Source: Phyllobacterium brassicacearum (GTDB lineage Bacteria > Pseudomonadota > Alphaproteobacteria > Rhizobiales > Rhizobiaceae). From it: DNA of 64,000 nucleotides. A program made the position numbers and the translations under genes. How positions within the stretch are numbered: the first letter of the stretch is position 1; each line of letters begins with the position of its first letter. The notes beneath the pieces are model-generated. The model worked only from the letters and a program-made list of their open reading frames with translations. It was not told the origin of the DNA and ran no database searches. Location of the stretch: positions 1 through 64,000 of the forward strand of contig NZ_PGGO01000018.1 of NCBI RefSeq assembly GCF_003010955.1. Reading direction: 5' to 3'. Of this stretch, positions 1 to 8,516 are shown one piece after another.

Positions 1-39
1 CTTTGACGTATCCATACCAATTCGGATAATCTGGTCCAC
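1..39 (-). mobile_element. IS110-family transposase, N-terminal 13 codons (cut by left edge)
   Basis: Read on the minus strand, a GTG start at 39-37 opens a frame MDQIIRIGMDTSK that runs off the left edge. This is the typical beginning of IS110/IS1111-family transposases, where the early Asp of the GMDTSK motif is the first acidic residue of the RuvC-like (DEDD) catalytic core. A strong ribosome-binding site (AAGGAG, complement of 47-52) lies 7 bases upstream of the GTG. IS110 elements lack long terminal inverted repeats, so the element boundary cannot be placed; some of the bases up to about 230 may be its non-coding end. Only 13 residues are visible, so the family is clear but completeness is unknown. 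Confidence 0.75.
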
Positions 40-224
40 GGACGGTCTCCTTCGATTGAGCTTTCAACGAACTCATTCTGGCACATTTGATGCCGTTGGG
101 AGCCGTCCACCCCAACACGGGAAGGACGGGGATAGGATACGTCAGGTTTTGGGAACGTGGATAAATGGCACGATTATTTTCATGCAAAGGCACTGTGCGT
201 GGTTCGACAAGTTCGGCAAACGGC

Positions 225-460
225 CGATGCCGATTATCTTTCCCCTTGCGGGAGAGAATTGGATTTAGCCCTCGCTAAATCCTTAGAAAATCCAAGTGAG
301 GGGGGTAATCCCGCCGCATAGAAACTTATCCCTCTCTTGTGATTTCTAGCACTCAGCTGCGATAAGGTGCTGAAATCATTTTCTCCCCTCAAGGGGGGAG
401 AAAATGGCATCGCGAACAACTCCTCACCCTGACACCTCCTGACAGAAGGTTGTCAGGAGG
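225..460. repeat. mosaic of intergenic hairpin repeats
   Basis: Three perfect inverted repeats sit close together between the IS110 end and the first gene: GATTTAGC/GCTAAATC (262-269 and 274-281, 4-base loop), ATTTTCTCCCC/GGGGAGAAAAT (378-388 and 395-405, 6-base loop), and CCTCCTGACA/TGTCAGGAGG (435-444 and 451-460, 6-base loop). A further C-rich/G-rich motif, CCCCTTGCGGG, lies at 242-252. Such hairpins resemble the short interspersed palindromes common between genes in Rhizobiales. No coding potential is apparent in 40-515. Confidence 0.6.
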
Positions 461-515
461 CCTGCGCTATATTTATCCACGAAAGAGCGTAAGAACGGTG
501 CGGGGAGGACAGGCC

Positions 516-989
516 ATGGACAAGATCGAGACACTGGGCAGCGCGGCGGATTTCGATTTCCTCATCGGCGAATGGAACATCCGCAATGTGCGGCTGAAGG
601 AGCGTTTCAAGGGGTCTGACGACTGGGACATCTTTCCGGCGACGTCGAGCGTGCGCAAGATCCTCGAAGGCACGGGGAATATCGATGAAATGGACATTCC
701 GGCCAAGGGCTTTGCCGGGCTGACGGTACGTCTGTTCAACCCGCGCGACGGCTCGTGGGCGCTGCATTGGGCCGACAGCCGCGCCAATGTCATGTTTCCG
801 CCGGTCATCGGCCATTTCGACAGTGGCAAGGGCATTTTCTACGGCGACGACACGGATGACGGCGTGCCGGTGCGGGTGCGCTTCCTGTGGACGCCCTCGT
901 CCGACATGCCGATCTGGGCGCAGGCCTTCTCCAAAGATGGCGGCGAGACCTGGGAAACCAACTGGATCATGGAGTTCACCCGGCGCTAG
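516..989 (+). CDS. conserved hypothetical protein, DUF1579/calycin-like
   Basis: A 157-residue soluble protein without signal peptide or membrane segment. The start is the ATG at 516, preceded by GGGGAGGA at 502-509; a longer upstream frame would run through the CCTCCTGACA hairpin and is not favoured. The sequence alternates short beta-like stretches around FDFLIGEWNIRN near the N terminus and ends with WETNWIMEFTRR, a pattern seen in small lipocalin-like DUF1579-type proteins described as putative ligand binders. The function is not known. The family link is by pattern only. Confidence 0.7.
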   Translation: MDKIETLGSAADFDFLIGEWNIRNVRLKERFKGSDDWDIFPATSSVRKILEGTGNIDEMDIPAKGFAGLTVRLFNPRDGSWALHWADSRANVMFPPVIGHFDSGKGIFYGDDTDDGVPVRVRFLWTPSSDMPIWAQAFSKDGGETWETNWIMEFTRR

Positions 990-1084
990 ATCTGCCGGGC
1001 CACGCGCCTCATGCCGGGCCCGGTGAAACGGGCAGCATCCTCCCAAGCCTGCCCTTCCATCAGGACCCGGCTGGGGCGCAAAAA

Positions 1085-1249
1085 TCAGCGGCGCGACATC
1101 TCGCGCGCAATGCGGGCGAAATCCGCCTGCTTGATGCCGATATCAGCGCGGTCACGCGCGCTCATGCCCTGCAGCATGGCATAAGCCTCACGATAGGCAC
1201 TGTCATTGGCGCGGCGGCTGCGTGTGGCAAAATCAATCAGAAAGCTCAT
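1085..1249 (-). CDS. DUF1127 (YjiS-like) small protein
   Basis: A 54-residue protein read on the minus strand from ATG at 1249 to TGA at 1085. It begins MSFLIDFATRSRRAND and contains an arginine-rich helical segment with MSARDRADIGIKQADF near the C terminus. The R-x-L/D-IG-(I/L) pattern is the hallmark of DUF1127 proteins, which are short, basic and abundant in Hyphomicrobiales. Some relatives bind RNA and influence phosphate or carbon metabolism and small-RNA turnover, but the role of this copy is unknown. The gene stands alone. Confidence 0.75.
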   Translation of the reverse strand: MSFLIDFATRSRRANDSAYREAYAMLQGMSARDRADIGIKQADFARIAREMSRR

Positions 1250-1332
1250 TGCCTGTTTCCTGGCTCTGTTTCAACAGGTACAGGATAGGCGCAGGGGTGG
1301 GGATTGTGCAGTGCAATATCTGCATGGGAGGT

Positions 1333-2459
1333 ATGTCATGCAAGACCATTTCTTTAGAAAATACCCCTAATACTATCTCATCATTGCTGAAAAATCGGGT
1401 AAGGCCTAGCGATGCGATTTTTGACAGCATTCGCGAGGATTACGACGATTTTGATATATGGTTCGCAAAGTGCCGAACTGAAAAACGGAAATGTTGGATA
1501 ATCAACGACGAATCGACGATAGCCGGCGTAGTCATTTTCAATGACGAGACGGATAAGCAGAAAGAATGGCCCTCGGCGGGTCGAAAAGTACTCAAAATAT
1601 GCACTTTCAAGATTTCAGAGAAATACCGCGGCGGCCGTCTTGGAGAACAGTTTGTACGTCAAATACTTTGGTACGCGTATGAAAACCGCTACGAATCTGT
1701 CTATCTTACGGCGTTTGCCAAACAAGATATTCTTATAAACTTGATTTCATACTACGGTTTTCGTGAGGTCGGCCGATCCGCAAAGGGCGAGATCTGTTTC
1801 GAAAAAGAATGGGTTAACGTCAAAGCAATGGCCGACAGGTTTCTTGCTGCTAGATCCGATTACCCACGGCTGCCGGAATTTTCGTCAGACGCATTCCTGA
1901 TTCCTATCAAATACGCCTTCTCACAACGTCTCTTTCCTGAAATTGATTCACTCTCGCACAAGGGGCAACTATCACTCTTCCAAGCAGTTGGTATTAATTC
2001 AGTTAGAGAAACATTGATCCCATCTACCAGCATTAGAAAAGCATACGTCTGCAATGCAGCGATGGATTCAATCGCAAGTGGTTCAGATCTGTACTTCTAC
2101 CAAACTGTTTGCCAAAACGAAGGTATATCACAACATCTGGTCGCGCATGGATAGTTGACGATTATGTTACTGTACAATCAATCGAAGGCTTGGTCGCGGC
2201 CACAGCAAAGCGTACTGTTTACTCCAATTCGGAGCTTTTAAGGATCCTGCAGAAGAAAAATCCCAAACGAGTCATTCGATTTATTCACATGGGCTATCTA
2301 ATGCCGCTAATAAATTTGGCAACGTTGAAGTCACAAGAGATTGTCAAAGGACACCTTCAATCGATCCTGAGGGTAAATGCTGTAGCTCACGCGAAACTTC
2401 GAGAATTGACACAGAACACGGTCCGAATCTCTCGACGTCCCGTCTGGCAAATTGCTTAG
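1333..2459 (+). pseudogene. GNAT acetyltransferase plus PUA/ASCH-like domain protein, frameshifted
   Basis: The first part (from ATG 1333) has an N-terminal segment with PSDAIFDSIREDYDDF, then a GNAT-type fold with an acetyl-CoA loop-like stretch around KYRGGRLGEQFV, and then PIKYAFSQRLFPEI...QLSLF and STSIRKAYVC, which lead into a PUA/ASCH/EVE-like C-terminal domain. That frame stops at 2152-2154, but the domain continues in another frame (IVDDYVTVQSIEGLVAAT, AKRTVYS) to the stop at 2459. A one-base deletion near 2149-2151 explains the break. GNAT-ASCH proteins of this layout occur in accessory islands and may be toxin- or defence-like; that role is inference. The gene is markedly AT-richer than its neighbours, suggesting transfer. 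The start is uncertain because GGGAGG lies too close to ATG 1333. Confidence 0.7.
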
Positions 2460-2653
2460 TTGGCCCCGACCTGCTCTTCCTGTTCCACGGTCAGCGGCTT
2501 GATGCCGGGCGTCGGTGGTTCGGGCTGGTCGCCTTGGGCGATGGGTGCCGCTGCGGGCGGGGTGCGCGGCTGGCTCGTGGTGCAGCCGGCAAGCGCCGCG
2601 CTGCACAGGATCAGGGCGAGAAGCGAGAGAGTGGCGGGGTACACAGGGCTCAT
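2456..2653 (-). CDS. small putative lipoprotein
   Basis: A 65-residue protein with an N-terminal hydrophobic helix and a clear lipobox, LAGC at about residues 21-24, so it should be lipidated on that Cys after signal peptidase II cleavage. The mature part is short and rich in Pro, Gln and Ala (PPAAAPIAQGDQPEPP). It matches no functional family that can be named. It lies 28 bases upstream of the lepA stop codon on the same strand order (lepA first) and may be cotranscribed with lepA. Confidence 0.6.
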   Translation of the reverse strand: MSPVYPATLSLLALILCSAALAGCTTSQPRTPPAAAPIAQGDQPEPPTPGIKPLTVEQEEQVGAN

Positions 2654-2681
2654 CAGGCTGGGGAATTGAGGGCCGGAGCCC

Positions 2682-4490
2682 TCAACTATCGCCCATCTTC
2701 AGCGCCTGAATGAACGCTTCCTGCGGGATTTCGACCTTGCCGAACTGCCGCATGCGCTTCTTGCCTTCCTTCTGCTTTTCCAGAAGCTTGCGCTTGCGCG
2801 AGACGTCGCCGCCATAGCACTTGGCCGTCACGTCCTTGCGCAGGGCCGAGATGGTTTCGCGCGCGATCACCGTGCCGCCAATGGCCGCCTGGATCGGGAT
2901 CTTGAACATGTGCTTGGGGATCAGGTCCTTGAGCTTTTCGCAAAGGTCGCGGCCGCGCTTTTCGGCGGCGGCGCGGTGCACCATCATCGACAGCGCGTCC
3001 ACCGGCTCGCCATTCACCAGCACCGACATCTTGACCAGGTTGCCCTCGCGGTAATCCGACAGATGATAGTCGAAGGAGGCATAGCCCTGGCTGATCGACT
3101 TCAGCCGGTCATAGAAATCGAACACCACTTCGTTGAGCGGCAGGTCATAGGTGACCATGGCGCGCTTGCCGACATAGTTCAGATCGATCTGGATGCCGCG
3201 GCGGTCCTGGCAGAGTTTCAGGATCGAGCCGAGATAATCATCGGGGGTGAGGATCGTCGCGCGGATCCACGGCTCCTCGATGGTGGCGATCTTCATCACC
3301 TCCGGCATGTCGGCGGGATTGTGCAATTCGCGCTGGGTGCCGTCGGTCATGTTGAGCTTGTAGACGACGCTCGGCGCGGTGGCGATGAGATCGAGGTTGA
3401 ACTCGCGCTCCAGCCGCTCCTGGATGATCTCGAGATGCAGGAGCCCGAGGAACCCGCAGCGGAAGCCGAAGCCGAGCGCGGCGGAGCTTTCCATCTCGAA
3501 CGAGAAGGACGCATCGTTGAGGCGCAGGCGGCCCATGGCGGCGCGCAGATCCTCGAAATCCGCCGCATCGACGGGGAAAAGGCCGCAAAAGACCACTGGC
3601 TGTGCCGGCTTGAAACCGGGCAGGATTTCGGCGGTCGGGCGCTTGTCCTCGGTGATGGTATCGCCGACGCGGGTGTCGGCGACTTCCTTGATCGAGGCGG
3701 TGATGAAGCCGAACTCGCCGGGGCCGAGCTCATCGACGGCCAACATCTTCGGCGTGAATACGCCGGTGCGCTCGACCGGATATTTCGCGCCGGTGCCCAT
3801 CATGCGGATGGTCTGGCCCTTTTTCAGGACGCCATCGATGATACGCACGAGAACGATGACGCCGAGATAGGCATCATACCAGCTGTCGACCAGCATGGCT
3901 TTCAGCGGCTTTGTGCGATCACCCTCGCGCGGCGGCGGCAGCTGGTTGACGATGGCTTCGAGCACATCCGGAATGCCGAGGCCGGTCTTGGCGGAGATGA
4001 GCACGGCCTGCGACGCATCGATGCCGATGACTTCCTCGACCTGCTCGCGGATGCGCTCCGGCTCGGCGGCGGGGAGATCGACCTTGTTCAAGACCACGAC
4101 GATCTCGTGGTTGTTGTCGATGGCCTGATAGACATTGGCGAGCGTCTGCGCCTCGACGCCCTGCGAGGCATCGACGACCAGCAGCGAGCCTTCGCAGGCG
4201 GAGAGCGACCGCGACACCTCATAGGCGAAATCGACGTGGCCGGGCGTGTCGATCAGGTTGAGAACATAGGTCTCGCCATTGTTGGCCTTGTAGCTCAGCC
4301 GGACGGTCTGCGCCTTGATGGTGATGCCGCGCTCGCGCTCGATATCCATCGAGTCGAGCACCTGCTCCTTCATGTCGCGCAGCTCCAGCCCGCCGGTCGA
4401 TTGGATCAGCCGGTCGGCAAGGGTGGATTTGCCATGGTCGATATGGGCGACGATGGAGAAATTACGAATGTGATCTAGTGGAGTGCTCAT
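2682..4490 (-). CDS. lepA: elongation factor 4 (LepA), back-translocating GTPase
   Basis: A 602-residue translational GTPase, the usual LepA length. The start is ATG 4490 ([10 protein letters not shown]), which fits the family better than an upstream in-frame ATG at 4508. GTP-binding motifs are all visible: AHIDHGKST (G1, residues 15-23), DTPGHVDF (G3, 81-88) and NKVD (G4, 135-138). The protein ends with the LepA-specific basic tail ([19 protein letters not shown]). LepA acts on the ribosome during initiation and elongation and is associated with the membrane in some bacteria. It precedes the small lipoprotein gene. Confidence 0.97.
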   Translation of the reverse strand: MSTPLDHIRNFSIVAHIDHGKSTLADRLIQSTGGLELRDMKEQVLDSMDIERERGITIKAQTVRLSYKANNGETYVLNLIDTPGHVDFAYEVSRSLSACEGSLLVVDASQGVEAQTLANVYQAIDNNHEIVVVLNKVDLPAAEPERIREQVEEVIGIDASQAVLISAKTGLGIPDVLEAIVNQLPPPREGDRTKPLKAMLVDSWYDAYLGVIVLVRIIDGVLKKGQTIRMMGTGAKYPVERTGVFTPKMLAVDELGPGEFGFITASIKEVADTRVGDTITEDKRPTAEILPGFKPAQPVVFCGLFPVDAADFEDLRAAMGRLRLNDASFSFEMESSAALGFGFRCGFLGLLHLEIIQERLEREFNLDLIATAPSVVYKLNMTDGTQRELHNPADMPEVMKIATIEEPWIRATILTPDDYLGSILKLCQDRRGIQIDLNYVGKRAMVTYDLPLNEVVFDFYDRLKSISQGYASFDYHLSDYREGNLVKMSVLVNGEPVDALSMMVHRAAAEKRGRDLCEKLKDLIPKHMFKIPIQAAIGGTVIARETISALRKDVTAKCYGGDVSRKRKLLEKQKEGKKRMRQFGKVEIPQEAFIQALKMGDS

Positions 4491-4562
4491 GCGCGCCACA
4501 TAGAGCATTTCGGGCGGATTTGGAAGGGTAGCGTGCGGGTGGCCATAGAATAGCGAACAATA

Positions 4563-4606
4563 ATTTTACCCGGGTATATTGACGAGGGTGTTTTACCCGG
4601 ATAAAA
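4563..4606 (+). promoter_or_regulatory. tandem ACCCGG palindromes upstream of the DUF2239 gene (putative operator)
   Basis: Two related palindromes precede the gene at 4635. The first contains the perfect TACCCGGGTA at about 4567-4576 inside TTTTACCCGGGTA. The second is TTTTACCCGGATAAAA at about 4591-4606. The repeated TTTTACCCGG blocks start about 27 bases apart, which would put two dimeric regulators on nearly the same face of the helix. A TTGACG-like -35 element lies between them. The cognate regulator is unknown. Confidence 0.5.
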
Positions 4607-4634
4607 ATCTGCCATCCAACAGGTGAGCAGGATC

Positions 4635-5195
4635 ATGGAAACGACAGAACAGACATGCACGGCCTTTCAGGGCATGCGGAAGATCGCGAGCGGCACGCGG
4701 GTAGAGGTGGCGCTGGCGCTGAGGCGCGCAGAGGATATCGGCGAGGCGATCCTTGTTTTCGACGATGCCACGGGAAAACAGGTGGAATTCGACCTGCGCG
4801 GCAGCGATGCGGAAATCGCTGACCGGCTGGACCAGAGCGAGCCGCGCAAGCCGGGCCGACCGAAGCTCGGCGTTACGGCACGTGAGGTAACGCTGCTGCC
4901 GCGGCAGTGGGACTGGCTCAACGCCCAGCCGGGCGGCGCTTCCGTTACGTTGCGCAAGCTGGTCGATGCGGCACGTAACGAAAATGGCGGGCGCGAAAGG
5001 AAGCGGCAGGCGCAAGGTGCAGCCGACAGCTTCATGATGGTAATGGCCGGCAACGAGCCGCACTACGAAGAGGCGGCGCGGGCGCTTTATGCCGGCAATG
5101 TGCAGCGCTTCACGGATTTGACGGAGCAGTGGCCCGCGGATGTGTGCGACCATGTTCGTATGCTGAGTGAACCAGCATTTGGCTGGGAGGATTGA
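4635..5195 (+). CDS. DUF2239 family protein
   Basis: A 186-residue soluble protein starting at ATG 4635 (METTEQTCTAFQG), with GAGCAGG just upstream. The first half has the typical DUF2239 beginning with ASGTRVEVALAL; the middle carries the basic KPGRPKLGVTAREVTL segment followed by LPRQWDWLNAQPGGASVTLRKLVDAAR, a helical region reminiscent of a DNA-binding ribbon-helix-helix or HTH. The C-terminal half is all-helical. The biochemical role of DUF2239 is not established; the DNA-binding idea is inference. The gene stands alone behind the tandem palindrome and faces the phosphatase gene across a shared terminator-like hairpin. Confidence 0.85.
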   Translation: METTEQTCTAFQGMRKIASGTRVEVALALRRAEDIGEAILVFDDATGKQVEFDLRGSDAEIADRLDQSEPRKPGRPKLGVTAREVTLLPRQWDWLNAQPGGASVTLRKLVDAARNENGGRERKRQAQGAADSFMMVMAGNEPHYEEAARALYAGNVQRFTDLTEQWPADVCDHVRMLSEPAFGWED

Positions 5196-5213
5196 GCGGA
5201 GCTTAAGACAATC

Positions 5214-5246
5214 TTGCCCTCATGATTCTGGGTACCATGAGGGCAA
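5214..5246. terminator. bidirectional terminator-like hairpin
   Basis: A perfect 11-base inverted repeat TTGCCCTCATG/CATGAGGGCAA (5214-5224 and 5236-5246) with an 11-base loop sits between the convergent DUF2239 and PhoX-like genes. The U-tract is weak on both sides. Confidence 0.6.
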
Positions 5247-5259
5247 GTAAAGTTTCCGA

Positions 5260-7242
5260 TCAAACGCCGATCTTGCCGCCACCCTTTTTGGTGATAGCGA
5301 GGACAGACGGGCGCACCGGCATGTTGTCCTTGAAGTCCGGCCAGCGGGTGGACAGGTCCTCGTAATAGGATGGGCGGCCGAAGGGCTTCCAATCCTCGCC
5401 GCCATCGCCCGGATGCTGGACAGCAACCATGAAAGTTGCCATGTCCGGCAGCATGAGCGGACCGCACATTTCCGCACCGACAGGCACTCGGAAGAACAGC
5501 TTTGACGTGGCGCGTGCCCCGCCTTCCGTATCGACTGCCCAAAGACCATCGGTGCGGCCGGTTTCCTTGGGTGAATTGCCGTCGGTGGATACCCAGAGGC
5601 GTCCATCCGCATCGACCGAGCAATTGTCCGGCATGCCGAACCAGCCGTTCTTGGTCGTGTCGGTGGAGAAGGATGCACCGACATCGGCGACTGATGGATC
5701 ACCGCATTTCAGCAAGATTTCCCACTTGCCCTTAGTGGCGGCGAAGTTCCCATCTTCCTCGGCAATTTCGATGATGTGACCAAAGGCGTTCTTGGCGCGC
5801 GGGTTGGCACCGTCGACCTGCTCACCCGTGCGCTTGGTATTGTTGGTGAGCATGACATAGACCTTGCCATTGACGCCGTTCGGGCCAATATCCTCGGGGC
5901 GGTCCATCTTGGTCGCGCCAAGCAGATCGCCAGCCCTGCGGGTTTCGATCAGGACGTCGGCCTGGCTCTGGAAGCCGTTGGCTTCCGTCAGCGGTCCTTC
6001 GCCGAAGACAACCGGCAGCCAGTTGACCGAGCCGTCGACGTCGAACTTGGCGACATAGAGCGTGCCGTCATCGAGAAGATCCAGATTGGCAGCGCGGTCA
6101 TCCGGGTTGAATTTTCCGGTGGTCACGAATTTATAGACATAGTCAAAACGCTCATCGTCACCGAGATAGAAGACGACACGACCATCCTTGGCAACGATGG
6201 AATCGGCGCCCTCATGCTTGAAGCGACCCATGGCAGTGCGCTTTTTGGGAATGGAATTGGGATCGTTCACATCGATCTCGACCACCCAACCAAAGCGGTT
6301 GGCCTCGTTCGGGTCCTTCGACAGATCGAAGCGGTCGTGGAAATTGCCCCAGTCGTAAACGCCTTCAGGGATACCCATGCGCTTGTAATTGGCGGCTTCC
6401 TTGCTGTCTGCCGGCAATTCACCGATGAAATAGCCATGGATGTTCTCTTCACCCGATACATAGGTGCCCCACGGCGTAACACCGCCTGAGCAATTATTGA
6501 CCATGCCGAAAACTTTTTTGCCGGAAGAATCCGCATTGGTCTTGACGCGGTCATGCCCGGCAACAGGCCCAGACAGCTGCATTTCGGTGTTGGCGGTGAT
6601 GCGGCGATTGAGCTTGCCATCCATCACGACCTGCCATTTGCCACCCTCCTTCTTGATCTCGACGACGCTGCCGCCGTGAGCAGCCATTTCAATGTCAACA
6701 CGCTTTTGGTCAGCCGGTAAAACTTCCAGCTTGCCTTCGACGACCTTGACGATGCCGGGGAACATCAGATGCTCGTTGGTGTATTCGTGATTGACGACGA
6801 GAAGACCATGTTCCGACGAACCGTCGATCGGAATATAGCCCACATAGTCGTTGTTGTAGCCGAACTGCTTGGCCTGAGATTCCGGTGTCTGGTTCAGCGG
6901 ATCAAACTCGGGCGAATCGGCAAAAATGCCATCACCCCAGCGCAGAAGGACATCCGCGTCATAACCGGCGGCGACATGGTGCGTCTCATCGATGCCGACC
7001 TCGACCTCCTCAAAAGTGAAAGCTGACTTGCTTTCGGCGCGCGCGTCATCTGCGAGCATCAGCGCCATGGGGCTAACAGTTGCGGCGATGGCGGATACCG
7101 CGAGTGAACCCTTCAGGAAGCCGCGGCGGGAGAATCGTGCTGCAATCAGTTCACCCATCGTCGCGTTGTCAGTCGGGTTGTGACCCGGACCGTCATTTTC
7201 CTCGAGCAGGCTGGTGCGGAATGTCTGAGATTGGTCGTTCAT
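5260..7242 (-). CDS. PhoX-type (DUF839) secreted alkaline phosphatase
   Basis: A 660-residue protein with a long N-terminal region and a twin-arginine signal, SRRGFLKG at about residues 38-45, followed by a hydrophobic stretch ending ADDARA, so the folded protein should go to the periplasm through Tat. The body is a DUF839/PhoX beta-propeller protein (for example YVSGEENIHGYFIGEL, WGNFHDRFDLSKDPNE and DNCSVDADGRLWVSTDG). PhoX enzymes are Ca/Fe-dependent phosphomonoesterases that release phosphate from organic esters. A triple TGTCAT-like repeat lies upstream (7299-7326), consistent with PhoB control. The gene is monocistronic. PhoX function is likely; some DUF839 proteins are uncharacterised. 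Confidence 0.85.
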   Translation of the reverse strand: MNDQSQTFRTSLLEENDGPGHNPTDNATMGELIAARFSRRGFLKGSLAVSAIAATVSPMALMLADDARAESKSAFTFEEVEVGIDETHHVAAGYDADVLLRWGDGIFADSPEFDPLNQTPESQAKQFGYNNDYVGYIPIDGSSEHGLLVVNHEYTNEHLMFPGIVKVVEGKLEVLPADQKRVDIEMAAHGGSVVEIKKEGGKWQVVMDGKLNRRITANTEMQLSGPVAGHDRVKTNADSSGKKVFGMVNNCSGGVTPWGTYVSGEENIHGYFIGELPADSKEAANYKRMGIPEGVYDWGNFHDRFDLSKDPNEANRFGWVVEIDVNDPNSIPKKRTAMGRFKHEGADSIVAKDGRVVFYLGDDERFDYVYKFVTTGKFNPDDRAANLDLLDDGTLYVAKFDVDGSVNWLPVVFGEGPLTEANGFQSQADVLIETRRAGDLLGATKMDRPEDIGPNGVNGKVYVMLTNNTKRTGEQVDGANPRAKNAFGHIIEIAEEDGNFAATKGKWEILLKCGDPSVADVGASFSTDTTKNGWFGMPDNCSVDADGRLWVSTDGNSPKETGRTDGLWAVDTEGGARATSKLFFRVPVGAEMCGPLMLPDMATFMVAVQHPGDGGEDWKPFGRPSYYEDLSTRWPDFKDNMPVRPSVLAITKKGGGKIGV

Positions 7243-7298
7243 GGCGCTTACCTCTGGCTATCTGGCTGGGGAACGGATTGGAACCGTAATTCCCCGCT

Positions 7299-7326
7299 AT
7301 GACGGCAGCGTAACAGTCTGATGACA
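7299..7326 (-). promoter_or_regulatory. putative Pho box (three direct repeats)
   Basis: On the minus strand the hexamers TGTCAT, TGTTAC and CGTCAT (complements of 7321-7326, 7310-7315 and 7299-7304) are spaced exactly 11 bases apart, as in PhoB boxes. The block ends 57 bases upstream of the PhoX-like start codon. Confidence 0.6.
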
Positions 7327-7372
7327 AAACCCCATGTTTGTGCGCACGTGCGACGAAGGTCGCCACCAAAGA

Positions 7373-8362
7373 TCACGCTGCCGCGATGAGCCCGCCATAA
7401 ACATCGAGGTCGACATTACCCCCGGAGAGCACGACGGCGACCGTCTTGCCCTTGATATCCACTTCGCCAGTCGCCAAAGCGGCCAGAGCAACACATCCGC
7501 CAGGCTCGACGATCAGCTTGAGATAATTGGCCGCATCACGCATGGCGGATCTGACCGCGCCATCCGAAACGGCGACACCGCCGGCAAGATTGTGCTTGTT
7601 GATCGGAAAGGTCAGCTCACCCGGCTGCGGCGTCAGAATGGCGTCGCAGATGGAACGGTGGCCAGCTTCGTTGCTCACACGTTCACCAGCAATCAGGGAA
7701 CGGCGCAGATCATCGAAATTTTCCGGCTCGACGCCCCAGATGCGGGTCTGTGGAGAGGCGGCCTTAACAGCAACGGAGATTCCGCTGATGAGACCTCCGC
7801 CTCCGCTCGGCACGAAGACTTCGTCAAGAGTCAAACCGCGTTCCCTCGCCTCAGCAACGAGCTCAAGGCCGATCGTCCCCTGCCCGGCCATGATCGAGGG
7901 ATCGTCATAGGGCGGTACCAGGACCATGCCGCGTTCTTCTATGAAGGGTATCGCAACCGCTTCGCGGCTCTCCTTGTAGCGGTCAAAGAACACCACTTCG
8001 GCGCCGTAGGACCGCGTATTGGCGATCTTGGTCTGCGGTGCGTCGGCCGGCATGATGATAACGGCATTGATGCCGAAAAGCCGTGCCGAGCTGGCGACGC
8101 CCTGGGCGTGATTGCCCGAGGAGAAAGCGACAATGCCCCGTGCCCGTTCCTCTGCCGTGAACTGACTGATGCGGTTATAGGCGCCGCGAAACTTGAATGA
8201 GCCAGTGCGCTGCAGACATTCCGGTTTGAACAGGATGCGCGCGCCATACCTAGCATTCAGCGCTTCCGATTCTATGAACCGAGTGGGCATAAGATGGCCT
8301 TGAAGCCGCGATGCGGCCGCCTCGACATCGTTTATTCCAACGGCAAAACCCTGGCTGTCCAT
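7373..8362 (-). CDS. threonine/serine dehydratase (PLP fold type II)
   Basis: A 329-residue PLP enzyme starting at ATG 8362 (MDSQGFAVGIN); a TTG start upstream is possible but less likely. The PLP lysine lies in TGSFKFRGAYN (about residue 57). SSGNHAQGVA binds the substrate carboxylate side and SGGGGLISG holds the phosphate. It lacks the C-terminal ACT-like regulatory domains of biosynthetic IlvA, so it is more like catabolic threonine ammonia-lyase or serine racemase; the two cannot be told apart here. A paralogue about 43 kb away (50043-51026) is much more AT-rich. The gene is monocistronic and lies upstream of the phosphatase gene. Confidence 0.88.
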   Translation of the reverse strand: MDSQGFAVGINDVEAAASRLQGHLMPTRFIESEALNARYGARILFKPECLQRTGSFKFRGAYNRISQFTAEERARGIVAFSSGNHAQGVASSARLFGINAVIIMPADAPQTKIANTRSYGAEVVFFDRYKESREAVAIPFIEERGMVLVPPYDDPSIMAGQGTIGLELVAEARERGLTLDEVFVPSGGGGLISGISVAVKAASPQTRIWGVEPENFDDLRRSLIAGERVSNEAGHRSICDAILTPQPGELTFPINKHNLAGGVAVSDGAVRSAMRDAANYLKLIVEPGGCVALAALATGEVDIKGKTVAVVLSGGNVDLDVYGGLIAAA

Positions 8363-8516
8363 CCGGCCCTCGCTCAAACGCTTTATTTTTCGCAATTCCG
8401 GACGGAACCCGCATCGGAATTGTTTCTTGATGATATCGGATTGATAGCACTCTGATTGGCTTCAATCACTCAAATCATTGTCATGATAGCAATTGAAACG
8501 GGTTGCCCGAGACTGT

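Noticed and set aside
2140..2165. Programmed ribosomal frameshift in the GNAT/ASCH gene
   Set aside because: There is no slippery heptamer at the junction; a one-base deletion is simpler.
2910..4478. Long open frame on the plus strand opposite lepA
   Set aside because: It is antisense to a complete LepA; its Asp/His/Gly/Ala-rich composition is the mirror of GC-rich coding DNA and it matches no family.
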